64,000 nucleotides of DNA from Bacteroidales bacterium. Its GTDB lineage: Bacteria; Bacteroidota; Bacteroidia; Bacteroidales; ML635J-15. Under the pieces are notes generated by a model that worked only from the letters and a program-made list of their open reading frames with translations, was not told the DNA's origin and did no database searches. Of this stretch, positions 26,243 through 35,100 are shown one piece after another (within the stretch, counting starts at the first letter, position 1; each line of letters opens with the position of its first letter). The stretch covers positions 1 through 64,000 of the forward strand of contig JAFZWY010000056.1 in the NCBI GenBank assembly GCA_017617125.1, read 5' to 3'. The translations under genes and the position numbers were made by a program.

Positions 26243-27006
26243 CTGTCGTTCTTGTTCAGTTCGTAAAGTTTCATGTGCCTGTAGAACGAGCCGCTGGCAT
26301 TCAGCAAAGAAACTACGAAACCTTTGTATCCATAGAATATGCCACGGCGGAAGAAATAGTTCATATTGAAAGTGTGTATGAACCTGAAAATTGCGCCGAT
26401 CACACTTGCTTTTTTGCCCTTTTTGTGCTTCTCTTGTGCCGACAAGGTCGTGTATCGGTTCATTTTCTGGATTATCGACTCCATACTGTCGGCTGCATAG
26501 TGCTTTATGGCATCCTTTATGTAAACCTTTTGGGTATCTGGCTTGGTTTCCACTCCCTCATGTACAATATTTTCGTTGAAACGAGTATATTTCCGGTTGA
26601 AAATGCGCCACACATAGTCGGGATACCATCCGCAGCATTTCATGCAACGGTTGCCGTAGTAGTTGAGCCGCGAAAGAGCAACAACTGTATTGTCGTTCAG
26701 CCGCATTGCATTTATCTGGGAAACAATTTCGGGCATAATCACCTCATCGGAATCGATGCTTAGAATCCAGTCGTTGGTTGCCTTGCTCAAGGCAATGTTT
26801 TTCATCTTTCCAAAGCCGCAGAAGTTGGGTTCGTGAAAAATCTTCACGTTGGGGTATTTTGCAGCAATATCGACAGTTGCATCGGTGCTTCCGTTGTCTA
26901 ACAGAACAACCTCGCCAAAAGCGCCGAGCGACTCAAGGCATTCCGCGATTGTCTTCTCTGCATTCTTGACGAGTATTACTGCGCTTATCTTTTCAACGTT
27001 CTGCAT
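26239..27006 (-). CDS. glycosyltransferase family 2, LPS core type
   Basis: The 255-residue GT-A enzyme has ISAVILVKNAEKTIAECLESL at the N terminus, VVLLDNGSTD, and the DxD-type metal site in DWILSIDSDEV (about 79-89). It resembles the WaaE/KdtX branch (PDYVWRIFNRKYTRFNENIVHEGVE), which adds sugars to the lipopolysaccharide inner core. The C-terminal region has basic and aromatic segments consistent with membrane association. It has its own minus-7 box (27028-27035) and is coupled by overlap to the GT4 gene. Confidence 0.92.
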   Translation of the reverse strand: MQNVEKISAVILVKNAEKTIAECLESLGAFGEVVLLDNGSTDATVDIAAKYPNVKIFHEPNFCGFGKMKNIALSKATNDWILSIDSDEVIMPEIVSQINAMRLNDNTVVALSRLNYYGNRCMKCCGWYPDYVWRIFNRKYTRFNENIVHEGVETKPDTQKVYIKDAIKHYAADSMESIIQKMNRYTTLSAQEKHKKGKKASVIGAIFRFIHTFNMNYFFRRGIFYGYKGFVVSLLNASGSFYRHMKLYELNKNDR

Positions 27007-27027
27007 AAGAAATACAATTTATTGATG

Positions 27028-27035
27028 CAAAAATA
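27028..27035 (-). promoter_or_regulatory. promoter minus-7 box of the glycosyltransferase pair
   Basis: TATTTTTG on the minus strand, 21 bp before ATG 27006, immediately next to the repeat block that follows clpX. Confidence 0.65.
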
Positions 27036-27039
27036 ATAA

Positions 27040-27174
27040 AGTTTCACGTTTAACGTTGTTGAGGGCTTCGCCGTTCTGGTTCAACGTTCAAGGTTCAACG
27101 ATTTCTCGCAACGACCACACATCAACTATTAACTCCCAACTTTCAACTTTTAACTTTTAACTTTCAACTGGCAT
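27040..27174. repeat. repeat block between clpX and the glycosyltransferases
   Basis: Contains gtttcacgtttaacgttgtt gagggcttcgccgttctggt, the reverse complement of the module near 3395-3435. gttcaacgttcaaggttcaa follows, then a run of aactttcaacttttaacttt units up to the clpX stop. No T-tailed hairpin is obvious. Confidence 0.75.
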
Positions 27175-28392
27175 TCATGCGTTTCTAAATTTTATCGCTG
27201 CTGTCTTGTCGAGTTTGCTTTCGGCATATTCCTTTGTCACGACAAAAGTCTTTTTCTTTTCCGAAGGCATCTCAAACATAGCTTCAAGCATTATCGACTC
27301 GCAAATCGAACGCAGTCCGCGAGCGCCAAGCTTGAACGAAATTGCCTGATCGACAATATAATCCAATGCTTCATTCTCGAACTTGATATCGATTCCGTCA
27401 ATCTTGAACAACTTGATATACTGGTTCACAATTGAATTCTTCGGTTCTGTAAGGATCATCCTCAGGGTTTCGCGGTCAAGCGGATTGAGGTAGGCAAGCA
27501 CAGGCAGACGACCGACAATCTCGGGGATAAGGCCGAACTTGCGTATATCTTCGGGGATAACGTACTGCAGCATGTTCTTGCTGTCGATTTTCTCGATGTT
27601 CTTTTGAGTGCCATAACCCACTACCTGGGTATTCATACGACGGGCGATGATTTTGTCGAGACCTTCGAAGGCGCCACCGCAGATAAACAATATGTTTTTG
27701 GTATCTACGGCAATCATCTTCTGCTCGGGGTGCTTGCGTCCGCCCTGCGGAGGAACATTCACTATAGAACCTTCGAGGAGTTTCAGAAGACCCTGCTGCA
27801 CGCCCTCGCCCGACACATCACGGGTGATGCTTGGGTTGTCGCCTTTGCGGGCAATCTTGTCAATCTCGTCGATGAATACAATACCCTGCTCGGCCGATGC
27901 AACATCGTAGTCGGCAGCCTGCAAAAGTCGAGTAAGAAGGCTCTCGATGTCCTCGCCCACATAACCGGCTTCGGTGAGAACAGTTGCATCAACAATAGCG
28001 AACGGAACGTTCAGCATTTTTGCGATAGTCTTAGCCAACAAAGTCTTGCCGGTTCCGGTTTCACCGACCATTATTATGTTCGACTTCTCGATATCGACAT
28101 CGTTTTTCTCCTGGCTAATACGTTTGTAGTGGTTGTAAACGGCCACCGACAGCACCTTCTTTGCATAGTCCTGACCTATCACATAGTCGTCGAGGAAAGC
28201 CTTTATCTCTTTCGGCTTCTTGAGCTTAATAGCCTTAGTCGGCTTTTCTTTCTTAAACTGCTCCTCTTCTTTCAATATTTCGTATCCGCGTCTTATACAG
28301 TCGTCGCAAATATTTCCGTTGACACCCTGAAACAAGATTCCAACATCCTTGCGCGGACGACCGCATAGTGAGCATCTATCGTTTTTATCCAT
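27175..28392 (-). CDS. clpX: ATP-dependent Clp protease ATP-binding subunit ClpX
   Basis: ClpX is the AAA+ unfoldase that feeds substrates to ClpP. The 405-residue protein has the N-terminal zinc-binding domain (CSLCGRP at about 6-12 and CDDC further on), and Walker A GETGTGKT (about 115-122). Walker B is [12 protein letters not shown], with the pore loop GYVGED and the ClpP-binding [23 protein letters not shown] region near the C terminus. An in-frame upstream extension to 28509 is rejected because it crosses the AGACGC palindrome and shows no homology. ATG 28392 gives the usual zinc-domain N terminus ([10 protein letters not shown]). It follows clpP on the same strand after a 168-bp repeat block. 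Confidence 0.97.
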   Translation of the reverse strand: MDKNDRCSLCGRPRKDVGILFQGVNGNICDDCIRRGYEILKEEEQFKKEKPTKAIKLKKPKEIKAFLDDYVIGQDYAKKVLSVAVYNHYKRISQEKNDVDIEKSNIIMVGETGTGKTLLAKTIAKMLNVPFAIVDATVLTEAGYVGEDIESLLTRLLQAADYDVASAEQGIVFIDEIDKIARKGDNPSITRDVSGEGVQQGLLKLLEGSIVNVPPQGGRKHPEQKMIAVDTKNILFICGGAFEGLDKIIARRMNTQVVGYGTQKNIEKIDSKNMLQYVIPEDIRKFGLIPEIVGRLPVLAYLNPLDRETLRMILTEPKNSIVNQYIKLFKIDGIDIKFENEALDYIVDQAISFKLGARGLRSICESIMLEAMFEMPSEKKKTFVVTKEYAESKLDKTAAIKFRNA

Positions 28393-28560
28393 AAAGTTAA
28401 GTTTCTGTGGCTTCGCTGTTGAGACGCAAAATTTTGCGTCTGTACTTTCGCTTCGCCTGTTTCTATGTTTTAGGCTAACAGGCTTGCAGGCTAACAGCCT
28501 AAATATCAAGCTTGTAGCTGGTTAGTTGCCTTACTGATAAGCTTTCAGCCTGTTCGTCTT
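28393..28560. repeat. repeat block between clpP and clpX
   Basis: Contains the perfect palindrome AGACGCAAAATTTTGCGTCT (28422-28441), the same unit as 17061-17080 in the other orientation with matching flanks (GTAC on one side, CAACA.CGAAGC on the other). ggctaacaggcttgcaggct and aagctttcagcctgttcg units follow. It interrupts what is usually a close clpP-clpX pair; no clpX promoter is obvious in it. Confidence 0.8.
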
Positions 28561-29241
28561 TTAGTATTCGATTTCTCTAAATAGTATTTCGTCAATCATT
28601 CCATATTCCTTTGCTTCCTCGGCAATCATCCAGTGGTCGCGGTCGGAATCGGTGCGAACTCTTTCGATTGGCTGGTGCGAGTGGTTGGCGATAATTTCGT
28701 ACAGTTCCTCACGAAGCTTCAAAATTTCCTTAGCGGTGATTTCGATATCGGAAGCCTGACCTTCGGCGCCACCCATAGGCTGGTGAATCATCACGCGCGA
28801 ATGCTTCAAAGCGGAGCGTTTTCCGTGTGCGCCTGCGCAGAGCAGAACAGCAGCCATCGAAGCAGCCATACCTGTGCAGATGGTGGCAACGTCGGAACGG
28901 ATGTATTGCATTGTGTCGTAAATTCCAAGACCTGCGTAAACCGAACCGCCCGGCGAGTTGAAGTAAATCTGTATGTCCTTGCTCGGATCGCTGCTTTCGA
29001 GGAAAAGGAGCTGAGCCTGGATTATGTTTGCAACATCGTCGTTGATAGGAGTTCCAAGGAAGATGATTCTATCCATCATCAGGCGTGAGAACACGTCCAT
29101 CTGAGCAACGTTCAAAGTTCTTTCCTCTATGATTGTAGGATTGATATATCCGTTGTATATGCTTGTATATTGGTCGAATACAAGACCGTTTACGCCTCTG
29201 TGTTTTACAGCGTACTTGCGAAAATCGTTGTTAAAGTTCAT
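28561..29241 (-). CDS. clpP: ATP-dependent Clp protease proteolytic subunit
   Basis: ClpP is the tetradecameric serine peptidase partnered by ClpX. The 226-residue product carries the catalytic Ser in [21 protein letters not shown], the His in [12 protein letters not shown], and the Asp in DSDRDHWM. It includes the usual [18 protein letters not shown] strand. ATG 29241 ([10 protein letters not shown]) lies 20 bp after a minus-7 box at 29262-29269, so the upstream in-frame start at 29304 is not used. A trigger factor gene, often upstream, is absent; the other side is a long non-coding region. Confidence 0.97.
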   Translation of the reverse strand: MNFNNDFRKYAVKHRGVNGLVFDQYTSIYNGYINPTIIEERTLNVAQMDVFSRLMMDRIIFLGTPINDDVANIIQAQLLFLESSDPSKDIQIYFNSPGGSVYAGLGIYDTMQYIRSDVATICTGMAASMAAVLLCAGAHGKRSALKHSRVMIHQPMGGAEGQASDIEITAKEILKLREELYEIIANHSHQPIERVRTDSDRDHWMIAEEAKEYGMIDEILFREIEY

Positions 29242-29261
29242 ACCTATTATTTTTAAAAATG

Positions 29262-29269
29262 CAAAAATA
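29262..29269 (-). promoter_or_regulatory. clpP promoter minus-7 box
   Basis: TATTTTTG on the minus strand, 20 bp before ATG 29241. Confidence 0.7.
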
Positions 29270-29655
29270 CAAGATTTTCCCGTATGGCATCGGATTTTGC
29301 GCAAATAAAATTAACAAGAATGATATTTATCTCTATTTTCCGCTCAAGCCGCGGAGGCTTTTACTTTTTATTCGCCCCTATAATTGATTTTCAGCGGTGC
29401 TCATGATTGTCTTCGACAATTATTGGTAAAAATAAACAAAAACCATGTCCGCTGCGTCTGCTTCGCTAAAAATCGGCTGCTCTTCGCTAAAACGCAGGAA
29501 CTCGTCTCCGTTCCACTCCGCCATCTAACAGCCTGCCTTTTTACGCTCCGCTTCACCGATTTTCTTAACGCTCACCAGCCGAGGCGGCAATCAAGGTATT
29601 GCCGAAGGCAATGGTTTAATTAATAATTTTGCTTCGGGAGATTACGTAATTTATT

Positions 29656-29663
29656 TATCTTTG
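29656..29663 (+). promoter_or_regulatory. tadA promoter minus-7 box
   Basis: TATCTTTG followed by TCCC, only 8 bp before ATG 29672, so the mRNA may be nearly leaderless. Confidence 0.65.
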
Positions 29664-29671
29664 TCCCACTT

Positions 29672-30103
29672 ATGGACTACGAAAAATATATGAGAATTGC
29701 GCTTTCCGAGGCTATGGATGCCGAAATGGAGGGCGAAGTGCCTATTGGCGCAGTGATAGTATGCAAAGACAAGGTGATAGCCCGTGCGCACAACCGCACC
29801 GAGCATCTGCACGACGTTACCGCCCACGCCGAGATTATGGCCATTACCGCCGCCGAGGACTATCTTGGGGCAAAATACCTTACCGACTGCACGCTTTTTG
29901 TAACCGTAGAGCCATGCGTAATGTGCGCCGGCGCAATTGCCTGGGCACAACTTGCCGAGGTGGTTTATGGCGCAAAAGACGAAAAACGCGGATTTTCGAA
30001 ATATTCCAACAATATCATGCACCCAAAAACCAAAATTGTATCTGGAATTTTGTCGGACGACTGCGAAAAAATTATGAAGGATTTCTTCGCAAAAAAAAGA
30101 TAA
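29672..30103 (+). CDS. tadA: tRNA-specific adenosine deaminase
   Basis: TadA deaminates adenosine 34 to inosine in tRNA-Arg(ACG). The 143-residue protein has the zinc-deaminase signature: AHAEIMAI with the catalytic Glu (about 50-57) and TVEPCVMCAGAI with the two zinc cysteines (about 80-91). The N-terminal EVPIGAVIVCKDKVIARAHN block and VVYGAKDEKRGF are typical. It is of normal length, with a minus-7 box 8 bp upstream; a separate promoter for the next gene starts 36 bp after the stop. Confidence 0.96.
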   Translation: MDYEKYMRIALSEAMDAEMEGEVPIGAVIVCKDKVIARAHNRTEHLHDVTAHAEIMAITAAEDYLGAKYLTDCTLFVTVEPCVMCAGAIAWAQLAEVVYGAKDEKRGFSKYSNNIMHPKTKIVSGILSDDCEKIMKDFFAKKR

Positions 30104-30139
30104 GGACAATTTTTTCTTTGCATATACAAATTATTGCCT

Positions 30140-30147
30140 TATTTTTG
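30140..30147 (+). promoter_or_regulatory. promoter minus-7 box of the 30170 gene
   Basis: TATTTTTG, 22 bp before ATG 30170; it excludes the in-frame start at 30134. Confidence 0.65.
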
Positions 30148-30169
30148 GTGCAAATTAGAAGTTTACATT

Positions 30170-32074
30170 ATGAGGAACGCCTTTTTGTACATATTGCTGA
30201 CAATTGCCTTGGGAACTGGTTGTTATTGCCAGACCAGATTTAATAAGATTATAGATTGTGAACATCGAACCATGAATATCCTAGTATCTGTATTACCTAT
30301 GCACGACGGCTATTTACTCACAGTAGGGTCTGGTGATGTAGATGGTTATGAAAACAATAGATGTTCTATGCTTGTAAAAACAGATACTGAAGGGAATGTG
30401 CTATATAGAAATTTCATTTGTGACAGCACTTTCGATGTTTATGAAGGATCTTTCTCTGCATGTTCTCCTTTTTACACAGAAGCAGGCACATATAAATCCG
30501 TATTTAGTATAGGACCAGGCTTACAATTATTTTCATACGAACTTAACGATAGCCTTCAAATCCTTGATAAGACAAGAATAAATACAGATTCAACATATAG
30601 GCTTGAAATGTTATGTAATATTTATACAGAAGATAATATATACATAGGTGGCGCTTACAGGAATTTTCGTGAATATTTAGCAAAATATGACACAAATGGG
30701 AATCTTATTGCAGAAGCCGAAAGGATGGATTATGTTGCAATATACAATTTGATATTACAAGCAAATGGGAATATTATGGCCGTTGGCATTAAAACACATA
30801 ATAATCACAACTGGGTTGTACAGAAGTTAGATACATCTCTTAACCTCATCTGGCAAAAAACATACGGGCGAACCGACATGGTAAATGGAGTACAACTATT
30901 CATATCCCCCTCCCCCGACTCCTGCTATGTAATGAGTGGAATATACCCCGTGTGCTATGAAGACCGCTACGAGGATAGGACCTGTGATGCAGCATGCATA
31001 CGCAAGATAAACGACAATGGCAACCTGTTGTGGGAAAAAGTAATAAAGAACTATGGTCCTTCTCCCTTATTCTACCTGAATGACGAAAGTTACGACTTAT
31101 ATGTAGATGATAACGGATACATATATGTGGCAAGCACAATAATGTACAATAACTTTTCAAGAACAGGCGCGCTCACAAAACTTTCGCCACAAGGTGATAT
31201 TATGTACATTAGGCATTATGAGCCGACAGGCAGAGGTGAACATCAGTCTGCTATCACCTACCTCAACAGTGTAAAGCCAACCCCCGATGGCGGGCTTATT
31301 ATGGGCGGATACACATACGACAGCTACTATACGCCAACCGAATTCGGCGACTACTTCCAGCAGCCATGGCTTGTAAAAACCGATATGGACGGATTGGACG
31401 GGCTATGCTATACAGAATTGCCAGAACTTGATTTCGACATTTTTATTCCTGATACGGTATGCAACTTGGATACAATAGATTGTGTTGTAAACATCAGTGG
31501 CCCGTCGGCCCCATATACCTTGGAGTTCAGCACAGGACAGGTAATCGATAGTATTTACTATCCAGACACGTATGTTCCGTATGATTTCGGCATAGACAGG
31601 CCTCTATCATCAGATTATCTATACGAATACAGCGATTACATTTCCGAAGCAACCCTGAAAAAGAACACTACGTGGGAAGATATAATCGCCCGCCACTACA
31701 ATATCCGCACACCCATGCACTCAGGCGAGCAGCAGCTTACAATCACTCTCACCGATTTCTACGGCAATACCAAGACCATAACCAAGGACTTGTATGTAAA
31801 CCATTGCAACGATTTGGAAGTGGACGAGAACGAAAATATTGTATTATCGGTTTATCCAAATCCAGCCACAGAATGCATAAATATCGCAGGCGAGAATATT
31901 GCAAGCATAGAAATCTGCAATCTGCTAGGTGAGGTAGTACATTACATTAGTGTCGCGCCAAGGCACGAACACACTAATGTAATATCAACGGAAAACATGC
32001 CAGCAGGAAGTTATTATGTAAGGGTTAGATTGGAAGACGGGAAAGTGATAACGAAAAAAATCATCGTGCTGTAA
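30170..32074 (+). CDS. T9SS-secreted protein with C-terminal type A sorting domain
   Basis: The 634-residue product has a signal peptide (FLYILLTIALGTGCYCQ) and a central region with repeated strand motifs (LVKTDTEGNVLYRN, LAKYDTNGNLIAEAE, VQKLDTSLNLIWQKTYG, IRKINDNGNLLWEKVIK, LTKLSPQGDIMYIRHY, LVKTDMDGLDG). These look like a beta-propeller of delta-60-type repeats. It ends in a type A sorting domain: VYPNPATECINIAG...IEICNLLGEVV...NMPAGSYYVRVRLEDGKVITKKIIVL. It should be exported across the outer membrane by type IX secretion. Its first 700 bp are markedly more AT-rich, with other codon choices, than the rest (see findings). Ligand or activity unknown. Confidence 0.85.
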   Translation: MRNAFLYILLTIALGTGCYCQTRFNKIIDCEHRTMNILVSVLPMHDGYLLTVGSGDVDGYENNRCSMLVKTDTEGNVLYRNFICDSTFDVYEGSFSACSPFYTEAGTYKSVFSIGPGLQLFSYELNDSLQILDKTRINTDSTYRLEMLCNIYTEDNIYIGGAYRNFREYLAKYDTNGNLIAEAERMDYVAIYNLILQANGNIMAVGIKTHNNHNWVVQKLDTSLNLIWQKTYGRTDMVNGVQLFISPSPDSCYVMSGIYPVCYEDRYEDRTCDAACIRKINDNGNLLWEKVIKNYGPSPLFYLNDESYDLYVDDNGYIYVASTIMYNNFSRTGALTKLSPQGDIMYIRHYEPTGRGEHQSAITYLNSVKPTPDGGLIMGGYTYDSYYTPTEFGDYFQQPWLVKTDMDGLDGLCYTELPELDFDIFIPDTVCNLDTIDCVVNISGPSAPYTLEFSTGQVIDSIYYPDTYVPYDFGIDRPLSSDYLYEYSDYISEATLKKNTTWEDIIARHYNIRTPMHSGEQQLTITLTDFYGNTKTITKDLYVNHCNDLEVDENENIVLSVYPNPATECINIAGENIASIEICNLLGEVVHYISVAPRHEHTNVISTENMPAGSYYVRVRLEDGKVITKKIIVL

Positions 32075-32147
32075 CCCCGTATTGCTATCACCATTAGCAT
32101 GATGATAACTTTCGAAAAATGGCTTAGCCGTATTTCGATTATTTTTT

Positions 32148-32155
32148 TATGTTTG
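32148..32155 (+). promoter_or_regulatory. promoter minus-7 box of the 1439-residue gene
   Basis: TATGTTTG, 28 bp before ATG 32184. Confidence 0.6.
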
Positions 32156-32183
32156 CATTTTATTACTGGTAAATTTTATTCAG

Positions 32184-35100
32184 ATGAAAGGCTTTATTCT
32201 GACATTTTCACTAATTGTGGCGACATTCTTGAATGTTTTTTGCCAAACTTCAACGATATATTCATTTGAAGGCGCGCTTCCTTCCGACACCGTAAACTGC
32301 ATGGCTATGGATGCCGAAGGCAACATACTTATCGGCACTGCAAAAGGTCTTGTTTCGTACAACGGCACAAGTTTCAACACCAGCACAACAGCCAACGGTC
32401 TTGCCGGAAATTCAATAAACGACATTTCGGTAGCCCCTAACGGCACAATTTATGTCGCAACATCCAATGGCGTTTCGGTAAGCAACGGCAATACCTGGCA
32501 AAACGACATAACAGGAGGCGAGATTAGAAAAATCGCGGCCAGAAGCGATGGAAGATTCTGGTATTCGACAACCCACAATTCGGTAATCGAATACTATGCA
32601 GGAAACACAACGCCTGTAAACGACAACTACGGCTTCTCGAACGGAGTTACGGGCATATACATCGACCGCTCGGGGAACGTGTGGATAAGTTGCAACGGAA
32701 ACCTTGTGGAACTTTGCGCAAATGGAAAAAACAAGTCGTTTGCCGATATATTCAACGGCAAAATAGTATACAAAGTTTACCAGCGTTTCAACGGTGACCT
32801 CATCGCTGCAACAAGCACGGGAATAATGTCGTACGACTACAACACATGGACCGCCATCGACGGCATTGACGGCGGAGTGGCTGCTGTATGCGAAGACTAC
32901 GCTCAAAACATTATCTACGGAAACCTAAACGGCATTTACCGCTACGACGGAACATCAAGCACTCTGCTGAACAACAAGTTTTCGACCAACGTACTCATGG
33001 TAAGCAATGCCGATGACAAAAAAATATGGGCCAACGATGCGCAAAACGGAATTGCAGTACTCGACTTCGACGGCAAAGCCGAAACATTCCACACCAACCG
33101 CACACTCATTGACCACACAACAAACTTCATCTGGGGCGACAACGCAGGCAATGTTTGTATCGCAGGAAACAAAGGCATAAACATGGTGTCGGATTTCACA
33201 TGGCTGTCGTACAAGCGTAATCTGCAGAATCTTACAATAAATGCAACATGCCTGCACAACGATACTCTCTGGATTGGAACAGGCAGTTCGCTTTTGCGCA
33301 AAGCTGGACGAAACGTTGTAGTAGTGGCCGAAACAAATGTAAACACAATCGTAGAAGATGCTAATTTTGTTTATGTTGCAACAAATTCCGGAATACTGGA
33401 AATACGCAACGGTGCAATAGTGGATACTATTGAAAGTGCATCGGCAGTAAAGGACATCGTTTGTCAAAACGGTGTTTTCGCAATAGCAGGAAACTCATTG
33501 TACAAAATAGAAAACGATGCATTGGTGCAAATGCCTTTAGAAGTTAGTCTCAACGATAACTCACGTTTTGTAAAAACAGCTTCGGGAAATATTTTCATTA
33601 CTTTGGGCAATGGAATCGCAAGTTTTAATCCGTCGGGATCGCCTGTTGCAGAACCTATAGAACCGGGGTTGCCACAAAACATAGTATCGTCGGCCGCCTG
33701 CGACGAAAATGTATATGTGCTTCTCTCAAACGGCGACATTTACGAATATTCTACCACTTGGAACAATATCACTACCGGAAACTATACCGACATTGCCTCG
33801 GCAGGAAACGGAACTCTTTGGGCAATATGCAACAACGGCAATGTGGCAAAAATCTGCATCGACTGCAACACAACATTTACTATTACATCGCAAGCAGAAA
33901 CCTGCGACGGCAGCCACGATGCAAGCCTCACTGTTTCGGCAAGCGGAGCAGCCTCCTACTCTATCGACAACGGCCAAAGCTGGCAGTCGGGAGGAAGTTT
34001 TGCAAACATTTCGGGCGGATACAAGCATATTTTAGCCAAAAACTCAGCAAATAAAATAATTGCAGATTCAGTTTTCTATGTCGAATATGGCAACGCTCTT
34101 CAGAATCAAAGTCTTACTTACATTCAACCAGATTGCTTCGGTGAAACAGGAAGCCTTTCGCTTTCAAATCTTGGAGCATCGACTTTTGTTTGGGAAAACT
34201 CCAACACATCGGCAACCGAACGCACAAACCTCGGAGCAGGCTCATACGCAGTAACAATAACCTCAGGAACCTGCACCAGAATACTATCGACAACAATTGT
34301 CGCAAAGGAACAAATTATTCCAAGCGCAACCTCCGACAACCTTCTATGCAACGGCGACAATTCAGGAAGAATCGCGCTTAATGTTTCGGGAGGCACATCG
34401 CCATACACTTACACATGGAACAACAATGCAGAAACTGCAATAATAGAAAATCTTGCCGCAGGAGAATATTCCTGCAGTGTTTCCGACAAAAATTCATGCA
34501 CGGCTTCGATGTCATCAACCATAACTCAGCCCGATTTGCTGTCGGTACAAGCCGAAGCCACCGACATAACATGTTTCGGTGCCAACAACGGCTCAATAGC
34601 AGTTTCGGTAAGCGGTGGAACACAGCAATACCAATACTTGTGGAACGACAATACCACAACTGAAGACAGGACAAACCTTGCTCCAGGCAACTATTCGCTT
34701 ACAGTAAGCGATGCAAACGGTTGTACTGCAAGCATTTCGGATAGCATAGTCCAACCAGAGGTTCTCTCTATTTCGTCAACCAAAACCGACATAAACTGCT
34801 TTGGAGCAAATAATGGAGCCATCACCACTACGGTAAGCGGCGGAACAGAAGCATACAGCTACGCTTGGTCCAATGGAGCCACCACTTCCAGCATAACAAA
34901 TCTCTCCGCCAGCGAATATTACCTCACAGTTACAGATGCAAATTTGTGCATTGCAACATTGTCGACAATCATATCCGAACCAGCAGAACTTATAGCGTCG
35001 GCACAAATCACTCCGACCTCTTGTCCAGGAGCCGACGACGCTCAGCTTTCGGCATCGGCAACCGGCGGAACTGGCACCTATGCCCAATACTTCTGGCTGA

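Larger units (their letters stand above)
29242..29671. ncRNA. structured non-coding region between clpP and tadA, candidate RNA or repeat
   Basis: 430 bp without a credible gene. It holds the clpP minus-7 box (29262-29269), then three small hairpins: AAGCC...GGCTT (29346-29360), ATTGTC...GACAAT (29406-29420), and CGGCAAT...ATTGCCG (29585-29604). Between them are GCTTCGCTAAAA-type repeats (29460 and 29487). A 79-codon frame across 29384-29623 has a composition unlike the neighbouring genes. It could be a conserved repeat element or a structured RNA; strand is undetermined. Confidence 0.3.

Noticed and set aside
27604..28368. Plus-strand open frame of 254 codons opposite clpX
   Set aside because: Mirror frame of a certain core gene, no motifs.
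29384..29623. 79-codon plus-strand frame in the clpP-tadA gap
   Set aside because: No signal, no family, composition unlike the real genes, and it spans hairpins; treated as non-coding.
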